Shown in pieces: positions 9,281 through 17,110 of a DNA stretch of 17,110 bases. This DNA comes from Rhypophila decipiens. Taxonomy: Eukaryota > Ascomycota > Sordariomycetes > Sordariales > Naviculisporaceae. The stretch covers positions 1 to 17,110 of the forward strand of contig MU858380.1 in assembly GCA_033297075.1 (NCBI GenBank), given 5' to 3'. Under the pieces are notes generated by a model. The model ran no database searches, was not told the origin of the DNA, and saw only the letters and a list, made by a program, of their open reading frames with translations. Within the stretch, counting starts at the first letter, position 1; each line of letters opens with the position of its first letter. The position numbers and the translations under genes were made by a program.

Positions 9281-11641
9281 ATGGGCAGATACCCGAATCA
9301 CCCAGATCGTCTCCTTTGGTCGATACGACGACGGTCGACCGCCGCCCTGCCCGAGGAGATTCTCCTGGCCATATTCGTGTCAATCGAGGGCCCACCACAG
9401 GAGGCATCATGCCGTGAACGGACCGACGGGCGCGTGCCAGAAGAGGTCCTGGCGATCCAGAATCTGCGGCTAACATGTCGCCAGTTTAATCGGATCGCCA
9501 GTCCTCTCTTGATGCCGACGGTCCCAGTCGACTATCGGTATTCGTCGATCAAGCGGCTAGATCAAGTCTCGAGCCACCCGCTCATCAGTTCAGGGGTCCG
9601 TACCGTTGCGGTGATGCTCCAGGGTCTTGATCCGAGGCTGGTTTCGAATAGAAGTCGCTTTTTCGAGGACATGAAGGAAACTTTGCGAGTGATATTTCGG
9701 GATGTTTGCGAATCGTCGACCGACCGTTTAGTTCTAGGTCATCCCAAGATCACATTTCAAGACCCAGCCACTAGAGGCAACCTCGAATTGGATCCCGGAC
9801 TGCTGCACCTTTTGTTTACCCTGGAAACCACCTTCAAGGACGAGTCTCTTCTTGGCTGCATCCGAGACTTGAAGAAAGTCAAATTCAGCAATCTGGAGGA
9901 TGCAATCGAGGCTGTAAAGCTCATGATGCCCCCAGATGGGGTGAAGACGACGAGGATAAAAGACAAACAGAGACAGGTTGCATACCATTGTAACCCGGAG
10001 CGTTATACAGAGCAACGATGGCTTGTGCAATTCGTGATACTACATCATATCTCGAACTTGCAGCATGTTTATCGGCGCCTTTATCAGAACCAACAACAAC
10101 TAATGGCAGAAAGTGATGAGAGAGGTGGACTCAGCGAGTTCCCTACCCTGGTCGCCTCAGCAATGGCGAAAATGTCGGGTCAAAGGCCTAGGTCCATCGA
10201 ATTCATCTCCAAGGTCCCACCCTGCAGGAGCCTCAAGCACCTTGTGCCGCCCAAGTCTTTTGCTGGCTGGGAAGGCTGGTACGGAACGCTTGCGGTGAAC
10301 ATTTCCAGAACGTCCTTGAGACCAACATACTTTGAAAATCGACCCATCCACAGGATGGTTGCCATGGTTCCTGCGGCCCTTCAAGCTGCAAAGGTGCCGT
10401 TCAAGCTTGATAAGATGTCGGTCAAGTTGTCGGGTGCCAACATGAACTCGAGCGACGCTTCGGGAGCGCTACTCCTTTTGGTCGCTCTTCACTTCCTGCG
10501 GCCGAGGACCTTTTTATTTGACGGCACAGGATCCAAGGTGTTCGGGGTTACAGAAGATCCCCACAACCGATTCTTCGTCATCTGCCTGCTCCAACCCAGC
10601 CTGAGGCGAGTCGACTTTCACAGACGATCTTGCTTCCAGGACGGAATAGATTGGTTCTTCGCTACCGAGGCCCCTATCTCTCAGAATTTAAGCGGATATG
10701 AACGATGGTGTACTCGAGTTCGGATGGATGAACCTCCTCCGCGTCTTAACAATGATGATGATGACGTGGTTCCCATCCCCAAGGTCCGCGGCGGGATAAC
10801 CTCTCTCAACATTAGCGGGGGCATGATCGAGCAAAGAGATCTACTCGCCGTCCTTGGTCATCTGCCGGCAAATCTGGACGAGTTTGGTCTCTCCGATGTG
10901 CTCTTGATGAGTCCGGACATGGCGGATAGTATGGCCGACCTTGGCGGCTTGCTAGGAGAGATTGGCAAATGCCCAAACTGCGAGGCTCACGACACACAGT
11001 GGATACGACGGGTGCAACAAAATCTCAGTGGCTTCCTGGTAGCCGAGACGCTTCAATGGGAAAAGGTGCTGGACGTCCTTCGCGCGGGCAAGAAATTCGG
11101 CAGCGGGAAGAAAGAGGAGTCCTCGTTACCGTCACCGCTGCGTCTCCGGGGACTCGGGATCGACAAGCTGCTCCACATGAAGCGTTGCAAATTATACCAC
11201 CTCATCAACGCCATTGCGAAGATCTGGGTTCCGAATCAACGCCATGGAACCACGGGCAATGATGGAGGAGACTTCTTAGGCCGCGTGATGTGGGACTGCC
11301 AATGCCAGTCGCAGTGGATCAAGGTTGATAAAGAGCATGTTGAAGCTATTATGGCAGAAGAACTGAACGCTGCAGAGGAGTATGTCATGCATCTGAGGGA
11401 TGTTAATCCCGTTACTGAGTTCCGGGCCAATCTCTTATTGTTGTCTAGGTCAGGGGACGACGAGGATGAGGAGGATATGGACGAGGATGAGAATGAAGAT
11501 GAAGAGCAGGATGAGGATCAAGACCAAGACGAGGATGAAGATGAGGACGAGGATGCAGAAGATGAGGACGAAGAAAATGACGATGACGATCGAGTATATG
11601 TTGCGGGTGTATATATAGGCACCCGTCAGGAGTTATTATAG
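9281..11641 (+). CDS. F-box-like protein with Asp/Glu-rich C-terminal tail
   Basis: A single open frame of 786 codons starts at ATG 9281 after an ACATA leader and ends in TAG at 11641. No intron is needed. The N-terminus contains an F-box-like stretch (residues ~19-75: ALPEEILLAIFVSI, then LRLTCRQFNRIASPLLMPTV), with an insertion between the two halves. F-box proteins bind Skp1 in SCF ubiquitin ligases; a substrate-adaptor role is inferred. The middle is mostly helical and resembles the uncharacterised region of many fungal F-box proteins, with weak leucine-rich patterns (SLNISGGMIEQRDLLAVLG). A CPNC pair lies near residue 565. Residues 726-770 are 38 Asp/Glu out of 45, followed by a 16-residue end, RVYVAGVYIGTRQELL. 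No membrane segment or signal peptide is present. It converges with the P450 gene, with 113 bases between stop codons. The F-box assignment is moderate; the ORF is strong. Confidence 0.75.
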   Translation: MGRYPNHPDRLLWSIRRRSTAALPEEILLAIFVSIEGPPQEASCRERTDGRVPEEVLAIQNLRLTCRQFNRIASPLLMPTVPVDYRYSSIKRLDQVSSHPLISSGVRTVAVMLQGLDPRLVSNRSRFFEDMKETLRVIFRDVCESSTDRLVLGHPKITFQDPATRGNLELDPGLLHLLFTLETTFKDESLLGCIRDLKKVKFSNLEDAIEAVKLMMPPDGVKTTRIKDKQRQVAYHCNPERYTEQRWLVQFVILHHISNLQHVYRRLYQNQQQLMAESDERGGLSEFPTLVASAMAKMSGQRPRSIEFISKVPPCRSLKHLVPPKSFAGWEGWYGTLAVNISRTSLRPTYFENRPIHRMVAMVPAALQAAKVPFKLDKMSVKLSGANMNSSDASGALLLLVALHFLRPRTFLFDGTGSKVFGVTEDPHNRFFVICLLQPSLRRVDFHRRSCFQDGIDWFFATEAPISQNLSGYERWCTRVRMDEPPPRLNNDDDDVVPIPKVRGGITSLNISGGMIEQRDLLAVLGHLPANLDEFGLSDVLLMSPDMADSMADLGGLLGEIGKCPNCEAHDTQWIRRVQQNLSGFLVAETLQWEKVLDVLRAGKKFGSGKKEESSLPSPLRLRGLGIDKLLHMKRCKLYHLINAIAKIWVPNQRHGTTGNDGGDFLGRVMWDCQCQSQWIKVDKEHVEAIMAEELNAAEEYVMHLRDVNPVTEFRANLLLLSRSGDDEDEEDMDEDENEDEEQDEDQDQDEDEDEDEDAEDEDEENDDDDRVYVAGVYIGTRQELL
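11456..11590 (+). repeat. GAG/GAT/GAC codon-repeat tract (acidic tail)
   Basis: This low-complexity purine-rich run of Asp and Glu codons encodes residues 726-770 of the F-box-like protein. Interruptions are Met, Asn, Gln and Ala only. It probably varies in length between strains by slippage. Confidence 0.8.
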
Positions 11642-11708
11642 TACCTGCCCTCCTACCACAGAACAGTCTACTCGTCAACAGAAAGAAAATGCTTGAATTT
11701 CTTATCGT

Positions 11709-11753
11709 TTTATTACTTTTTATTTCCGATTAAAAACATATATCAAGTTTATT
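11709..11753 (-). terminator. AATAAA cluster at P450 3' end
   Basis: On the minus strand AATAAA occurs at 11748-11753, 11719-11724 and 11709-11714, just after the P450 stop at 11755-11757. The AT-rich spacer between the two convergent genes probably serves as 3' processing region for both. Confidence 0.45.
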
Positions 11754-11754
11754 T

Positions 11755-14004
11755 CTAGTATATACACTCCCGGTTGCGCGGGACAAACAGCACCTTGGTC
11801 CAAGGCTTGGGTATCTTGGCCACACGCCACGAGATCCACCGCTTGCTCCCGGGCTCGGCGAGCTTGAAGTCGTAGTCGAGCAGTAGCTGGGCGACGACAG
11901 TCTTCATGAAGGCTGTGGCATAGTGTCTTCCTGGGCTGGTGGTTATTCGTCAGCGAATGATGCACCTGTGCAGTTTCTGTTTCTTCTGATCGAACAACTG
12001 AAAAGACTGCTCACCAAGCCATACGTCCAGTACCCCACATCAACCAGGAAGAGTCCACGTCTGTCAGGCTGGATGGTGTGGACTGCATGGGCAGGCTACT
12101 ACTACTAGTACTGCTGCCATCACGTTTTTTCCACCACCCGTCGTCGGGAACCCTGGACGGTGGGACGAAGCTAAAGCCAGAGAACTCGTCAGGGGAGGTG
12201 TAATACGTGGCGCTCAGGTTGATGGCCCCCGACGGGGCACACGCCCAGTCTCCCACCTCGAGGCTGTGGGTCCCAGTAGACAGGGAATAAGGCTGCAGAG
12301 CACAGCGGCGGATGCTCACTGTATGCATACAAATCGTTCAGTTTTAATGGAAAACTTATTCTTGAATGAATTGCGAGAGGGACGTACTGGAATCCACGGG
12401 CGTAAGACGCGCAGATTCCTTGAGGAAACTGTCCAAGAGGGGAAGAGCGCCGCCCGCGTCACGTCCTCCTGTGCGCTCGAATTCCTTGTAGCAAGTCTCT
12501 AGCTCCTGTCGGAGAGGCTTGACGTACTCGGGATGAAGGCAGAGGTCGTGGATCGCATAGACGATGGTCTATAATCGAACGGTACCAACAGTTAGCAGTT
12601 GAAAGTAACTAAAAGGGGAGGTTGTGGTATGACTTACCGTGGACAGGATATGCACCGAACCGAACCAAATGGCCATGAGCTCGTAGATGACCCGCTCGGC
12701 GGGCCAGGGATTCTGCTTAGGCGCTGTGTCAATGATCCACTGGATGCAGTCGGCCTACTCGTCAAAGTTTGTCAGTCACTGCCATGGATAATTAACCCAA
12801 GTCGAAAGGGAGAAAAGCAGGGGCAACCGTACACGCCTGGGGACAGTGTGGCCCAGGCTCTTCCGCTCCGTCTCTTGGATGTGTTGCTCCGTTGCCGGAA
12901 TCAGGCTCTGGAAGAAGGTCTTGTGCGAGCGGAGCGCCCAGCCTAGGAATCCGCCAACAGCAGGGGCGAGAAAGCGAGGGAGCAGCTTGACGATCTCGGC
13001 GGTTAGAAGAGTCTCTTCGACGTAGGAGAGGGCCGAAGTCATGAATCGTGTGTCTTTGACTATTTCACTCGGCAAAGATTGGGCGATTAGAACCAGTCGC
13101 ATGTGTTTGTAAGAGTGTTGCTTGGGGAAGAAGAGCTTCTGAAAGAAGGGCAGAAGGTAGAAGAAGACATACTCAGATCCTCCCCAAACAAGGACCTTGC
13201 ATTCATAAGGACGACCAGATCAAGCATCATCGGATAAACGGGTGCATGGATTGCTCCGTCGCGGAGAGTTCCCTTCTTCTCTAGGAGTTCGGCCCAGCGC
13301 ACTCTCGCCAGTCGGCTGAGGTCGGGCAGCAGCAGTGGTAGGTTCTGTGTCAGAAGAGATCGTAGCGTGCGTACGAAACCGACGCCCTCTACTCCACGCC
13401 GGTCGAACCAGTTGAACCCGTTCATGGTGTAAACTGGTTGGAGCATCTGTATATATATTTTCTCGTCAGCGTTTGTTGTCATGTTGAATTTTAAAGCCGT
13501 TGTGTTATTCAGGCCAGAGACGTTACCCACATGTTTGGCGGCACCATTAAGAGAGAGCACATCATCAGGTACGCGGTCGAGCTCTTTAATGTCCTCGGGA
13601 GACGAGACAAATACCATGCGGGTGTCAGGAGCCAAGATCTCGAATGGCGCGCCGCCAGAGACTCGATAAGCTCGTTGGATACTTCCCGGGCCGTCGAACA
13701 GGTAGCCCCATGCTAGAATACGCTTGGAGACGAACTTGTAGAAGTTTCTGATGAACGTCTGGTATTGAGACTATTGGTTAGGATATGATCTAATGATGAG
13801 TTGGGAGTATACAAGTGTATAACTTACTGCTCGAGCCTTTCCTTTTGGCTCTTTGAAGGATTCTACGACACCATCAAGGTAGAAGAGGAGTAGGATCAGG
13901 ACAGACACAGCACCTAGGAAACGGGAATCCGTAGACCAATGCTGTTCATGTTGCTTTCTATGCCAGAGACCTGAAAGGTAGATGGAAAGGCGCTCTCGGA
14001 GCAT
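11755..14004 (-). CDS. Cytochrome P450 monooxygenase, membrane-anchored
   Basis: Eight exons, complement(11755..11935, 12015..12318, 12388..12568, 12638..12754, 12833..13059, 13173..13446, 13531..13770, 13828..14004), join without a break to 566 aa. An N-terminal anchor lies at residues ~29-47, implying an endoplasmic reticulum enzyme. The K-helix ExxR is E396-R399 (KESAR), the FxPxR-type motif is FVPPSR at 456-461, and the heme loop is WGTGRMACPGR with ligand Cys507; intron 7 splits that Cys codon. The I-helix reads WFGSVHILSTT (336-346) and lacks the usual acid-Thr pair. A Ser/Thr-rich insert sits at ~469-494. Introns are 57-113 nt. It needs a P450 reductase; the substrate is unknown. Many fungal P450s with this layout are tailoring enzymes of secondary metabolism, and the neighbouring NTF2-like gene fits that, but no CYP family is assigned. 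Confidence 0.92.
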
Positions 14005-15195
14005 AATGTGGGCTGGGAATAGGAGTGGTTGACTTTGGTTTAACCTTTGGTTTCAGGAGACTTGGTTAGCACAGGGTGCTATGATAGAAAATCGGAGGCA
14101 ATGATTCTGATCCGACACCGTTACGAGAGAATTAGACACGATGGAAGGGTCATCCTTTATATGTATTTGTTTTTACTTGATTTTCTGAGCAAGCACGAGT
14201 ACAATCAAACACTGTTTGTTCAAAATCCCCACGACCATCACATCCGAGCCTTGATTTGATCTCCTCTCAATTCCTTTGTTGGGAGCACCAGTTCTATACT
14301 CTCCACCCAGGAATTATGGGTTCAACCCAGGAAGCAATGTTGTTATTCTCCCGGTTCCCGATTCTCGGTTCATCGGTGAAGGACGCCTACTCCCTTTCGA
14401 CCCCCTTCAACTGCTAGACTCAGGGGTAGACCCAAAGAGCTCGATTCTGTGAATGGATCGTGCGGCAGATAGACAAAACTTTGTGGCCTGATCTTAACAC
14501 CGTGATTCTCATGTATCCTCGAGGCGGGACAAAACAATTCGCCGCACCTTGGTCAGTTGATGGACATGTTGATGATGTGAAGGATGAAAGCAAAATCGAG
14601 ACCTGATGTTGTGTTCGTGGATGCGAAATTCTGTTAGATATGGTAGGTAGGTGAGGCAGAGTGGCGGTCAGTGTCATTTTGCGGCTTGTTGGCACGCGAC
14701 GAGTTGATCATCTCTGGTTCAGTTGACGATGAACATGGAGGTGCTTGCGAGGCACAAGTAGACTTGGCACACGTCTCCATTTATGAGAGGGGATTTCTGT
14801 CTCGGCAGAGCTTGTCAATGTGGGAAGCAATAACGGTGAAACGGCAATCACATTATCACAGACGGTATGGACGGTGGGTTGGTGGCGTTCTCGGTGATTT
14901 CTTCGGGTTATCTTTGAAGCCGTTGAACAGCAGATAACATATGCATGCCGCTGAACCCTGGCTGTTGGAAAGTTCCAGACAGCCGAGAACTACATCACGG
15001 GTACCGTTCAGCAGAGATGGGTAACATTCATCACATGTACAGCGTTACTACATACATACACAGGCCAACATTGTCACAGTCAGATGATGATATTTGTGGA
15101 TCGAGATTCCTCTTACAGTTATGGTAACACAGAGATTATATGTTTACTGCAGCTCTTCATTGTAAATTGGCTCAAGTATGCGTCACGGCATTTGA
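14005..15195. other. 1.2 kb spacer between P450 promoter and NTF2-like gene 3' end
   Basis: No gene is supported. Short open frames (for example 14420-14695 minus, 14671-14937 plus) lack domains, leaders and splice pairs. The left part is the P450 promoter, with a TATA-like site at 14154-14163. Confidence 0.5.
14154..14163 (-). promoter_or_regulatory. TATA box of P450 gene
   Basis: The minus strand reads CATATAAAGG, ending 150 bases upstream of the P450 ATG at 14004. This is a good match to TATA(A/T)A. Confidence 0.5.
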
Positions 15196-15682
15196 TCAAT
15201 TCGCCCCGTGTTCGGGTTTGCCACCGACCTTGCCCCAAATGGATCGTTCAATAAGCCACTCCAGTTTCCCTGTTTCCTTGTCCACCTTGGCAAACATGAA
15301 GCTCTCGAAGAAATTCGGAACACCTTCGACCTGGATGGTCCCTGTCATGCGGCCGGCGAGTTGGTCACCATCCCGAAGGAACTCATGGCTACAGGCAGCC
15401 CATCGACGAGATCAAATTGTCAGCAAGTCATTCGGGCCTTTGATATGGCAGAAAAGAAGGGGATTTGGCTTACACGGTAGGTTTGTAGTCACTAATCTTG
15501 CCGCGCCACTCTTTGATAGCGTTGACGTAGGTATCGTAGGAGAACTTCTCGCCGTTCATGATATGCCAGAAGTTGGGCAATACCGTGGCCGCGACACAAG
15601 CCTCAGTCTCTTCAGGTAGGCCAGTGAGATGCCACTCCATCAGACGCTGGAAGCCTTGGAGAGTTGAGGTATACTCGGCCAT
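15196..15682 (-). CDS. NTF2/SnoaL-like small protein
   Basis: Two exons, complement(15196..15388, 15474..15682), give 133 aa beginning MAEYTSTLQGFQRLMEWHL and ending GGKPEHGAN. An upstream in-frame ATG at 15874 is rejected because residues before MAEYTS look like translated 5' UTR. The 85-nt intron has donor GTAAGC, a CTGAC branch and acceptor TGTAG, and splits a Val codon. Length and pattern (N-terminal helices, then FWHIMNGEKFSYDTYVNAI, then beta-rich RMTGTIQVEG and FFESFMFAKVDKETGKLEWL) fit the NTF2-like alpha+beta barrel, which includes SnoaL-type cyclases and isomerases. Related small proteins serve as cyclases, isomerases or dehydratases in fungal polyketide and terpenoid pathways. No catalytic residue can be named from sequence alone. 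Same strand as the P450 1.2 kb away, suggesting a shared pathway (inference). Confidence 0.82.
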
Positions 15683-16611
15683 GACGCAGGGATTCGACAG
15701 GCAACGTAAAGATTGAGAGCAGGGAAGAAAGACACCAAGTTCAGGTGGATAGCTAGGTAGTGTCGGGTGTGTGAGGAGGGTGATATCGGTAGACAGGTAA
15801 GCAGGGACGGTCGAGCTCTTAATTATCTTGGTGGTTGACAAGATTGTTTGAGAAGAGATGTCAAGATGACTCAACAGGAGACGCTTGCCCTGTCAATGGT
15901 GTATTGAAACGGGTTGTTGGTAGTTTTGATGCTTACTCAATACAACCGGAATGGTTGCCTGTGCAGTGTGCTTCATGCACGTCCCGTCCCGCCTGTGAAG
16001 AAACGTAGCCTCCTTCTTCCGCCATCAAACAGCGTCTGTCCCGGAAAGCGTCCAATCTCGATGAGCTGTTATCGCCGGATACTTTGTGGCATCTACCGGA
16101 CTCGGTGCGCCAAGAATCAGTTGGTTTATGGAGTGCTGCTGGACGGAGCCAACTGAGCACCACCCGGATAAGAAAGGTTTATGGAACGCTGGGCTCAAGT
16201 CGCATTTACAGGACCAACATTAACACCGGGAATTATATACGCCACACCCGGTTCGATGCCGCCCCAGTTGCGACAACGAAGCAACTGTTGGTGATGCTGT
16301 TGCGTCAATTGTTACTACGGGAATAATTCACCGACAGCTATGCCTCCCATTTGCACTTTCGTCCCCTCGCGGCAACGGCTTTGTCCCCGAGCTGCTAGTC
16401 CTACAATCCTCGGTACCTTCATATCAGCTCTCTGGTGGCAAATTGTCCGAAATTCGGTCCGTTCCTGTTTATCACCCGCCCCCTGGGTATTTCGGACGTG
16501 CCTAGCTCTCTCATTAATACAGCCCGAAAGCCTCGCTAGGGATCACATCTATCAACCATGCCGTTCTTGTCATAGAATCTGAACCCTGTCCGATTCCTCC
16601 ACTTTTCCATC
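15683..16611. other. 0.9 kb intergenic region with clustered CCGG motifs
   Basis: It lies between the diverging NTF2-like gene and rhodopsin-like pseudogene. No gene is supported. Seven CCGG cores lie within 15946-16251, five of them as CCGGA in one orientation. Confidence 0.5.
15946..16168 (-). promoter_or_regulatory. Cluster of five TCCGG half-sites upstream of NTF2-like gene
   Basis: CCGGA occurs on the plus strand at 15946, 16041, 16075, 16096 and 16164, all in the same orientation (TCCGG towards the NTF2-like gene), with CCGGG at 16226 and CCGGT at 16248. CGG half-sites are typical of fungal Zn2Cys6 regulators. Binding is inferred only. Confidence 0.3.
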
Positions 16612-16963
16612 ATGTCTTCAACACCTGAGATCGACCTCTGCCAAATCCCCGCGGGAGCTCCCCCTGAGGGAGTTAGCAGCAGTTTTGTCGACCCACCTTC
16701 GCTGGGACCGGCTTTGATGGCGGTAATGGGCATCACTGTGGGATGGAGTATCATCTTTACTGGGGCGAGACTGTAACGTTATAGCAACATTAGGAGGCTA
16801 GGGTGGAGTGATTGTAAGCCCGAGTTCTTTATGACGAATACCTCCCGAAAGATACAGCACAAGCGAATGCCCAGAGCGAGTTCAGGCTAACAAAAGATGA
16901 CGGTAGACTGCGCTACTATCGCCCTTCTCATGGCCATCGCCACGCTGGGCATCGAAACGCAGC
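16612..16963 (+). pseudogene. Decayed 5' fragment of fungal rhodopsin-type membrane protein
   Basis: ATG 16612 opens 54 codons (MSSTPEIDLCQIPAGAPPEG..., VDPPSLGPALMAVMG, ...WSIIFTGARL) resembling the N-terminus of the large fungal rhodopsin-like integral membrane family, including the PPxGV..F..PPSL lead-in to helix 1. A TAA stop at 16774-16776 interrupts. The same frame continues after it with RYSNIRRLGWSD, the expected first-loop sequence, so stop and Arg codons look inserted within a conserved region. A donor follows at 16814 and a branch plus AG at 16886-16896. The next block (MTVDCATIALLMAIATLGIE, from 16897) is helix-like but out of phase with the previous exon. A GTGAGT donor at 16964 is followed by repeats rather than further coding sequence. 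The gene is therefore broken and truncated. Family placement is moderate. Confidence 0.62.
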
Positions 16964-17026
16964 GTGAGTCTCCTGCGCCTTCTCCTGCCATTGGGGCAAA
17001 GCTCTATAATAAAGCTAGAGAGTTAA

Positions 17027-17065
17027 TAAACAGGCACTAATCCTTTCGTAAACAGGCACTAATCC
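17027..17065. repeat. Direct repeat, 17 bp with 22-bp period
   Basis: TAAACAGGCACTAATCC occurs at 17027-17043 and 17049-17065, separated by tttcg. It lies just beyond the last recognisable pseudogene block and before a hairpin. Confidence 0.8.
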
Positions 17066-17070
17066 AAGGA

Positions 17071-17082
17071 GGGTTAGGGTTA
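17071..17082 (+). repeat. Telomere-like GGGTTAGGGTTA
   Basis: Two TTAGGG-type units lie between the 17-bp direct repeats and the hairpin. They are too short to be a telomere tract. Confidence 0.45.
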
Positions 17083-17084
17083 TA

Positions 17085-17100
17085 GGTGGCAAAAGCCACC
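17085..17100. repeat. Perfect hairpin GGTGGC-AAAA-GCCACC
   Basis: A six-base stem with an AAAA loop, followed by CCCC and an A run at the window edge. Terminal or subterminal hairpins of this kind mark ends of some DNA transposons, including Helitrons, but no CTRR end or transposase is visible within the window. Confidence 0.7.
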
Positions 17101-17110
17101 CCAAAAAAGC

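Noticed and set aside
11445..11678. His/Pro/Arg-rich minus-strand frame
   Set aside because: It is the antisense of the GAG/GAT tract coding the acidic tail of the F-box-like protein.
13087..13172. Apparent frameshift in the P450 after ...FGEDL
   Set aside because: The nearest strong acceptor gives a 34-nt intron in the wrong phase, but an acceptor at 13060 gives a 113-nt intron, correct phase and an aligned GEDLIKDTRFM reading; the gene is intact.
14420..14937. Small frames 14420-14695 minus and 14671-14937 plus
   Set aside because: No homology-like pattern, leader or introns; likely chance.
15683..15874. 64-residue N-terminal extension of the NTF2-like protein
   Set aside because: Low-complexity residues unlike the family; the MAEYTS start gives the usual length.
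17027..17065. CRISPR-like direct repeats
   Set aside because: Only two copies, five-base spacer, eukaryotic context; not a CRISPR array.

Overview
The window is eukaryotic DNA from a filamentous ascomycete (Pezizomycotina type). Genes carry short introns of 57-113 nt with GTAAGT/GTGAGT-like donors, CTAAC or CTGAC branch sites and AG acceptors. The gene families (multi-LysM secreted proteins, F-box proteins, a membrane cytochrome P450, an NTF2-like enzyme, a fungal rhodopsin-type membrane protein) are typical of that group. The species cannot be named from the sequence alone.

Layout. 1-527 is non-coding with two short tandem repeats. 528-1977 (minus) is a secreted protein with five LysM domains, three of them in near-identical tandem cassettes. 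1978-3485 is a 1.5 kb divergent promoter region holding a 139 bp inverted-repeat structure. 3486-5945 (plus) is a second, seven-exon, heavily glycosylated multi-LysM protein. 6655-8141 (plus) is a two-exon ankyrin-repeat protein with an N-terminal half I do not recognise. 9281-11641 (plus) is a single-exon F-box-like protein with a long Asp/Glu tail. It converges on 11755-14004 (minus), an intact eight-exon cytochrome P450. 15196-15682 (minus) is a small two-exon NTF2/SnoaL-like protein. 16612-16963 (plus) is a decayed 5' fragment of a fungal rhodopsin-type membrane protein. It runs into 17027-17110, where direct repeats and a perfect hairpin suggest the edge of a transposable element.

How the genes may work together. 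The divergent LysM pair looks like a secreted chitin- or glycan-binding module, as in fungal LysM effectors or self-chitin protection, possibly co-regulated from the shared spacer. The P450 and NTF2-like gene lie on the same strand and look like tailoring enzymes of a secondary-metabolite pathway, but no synthase or synthetase is visible, so this may be the edge of a cluster or an orphan pair. The ankyrin and F-box genes are probably intracellular protein-interaction or ubiquitin-ligase adaptors with no visible tie to their neighbours. The genic part is intact. Clear decay is confined to the right edge, with a possible weak coding relic in the 8142-9280 gap.
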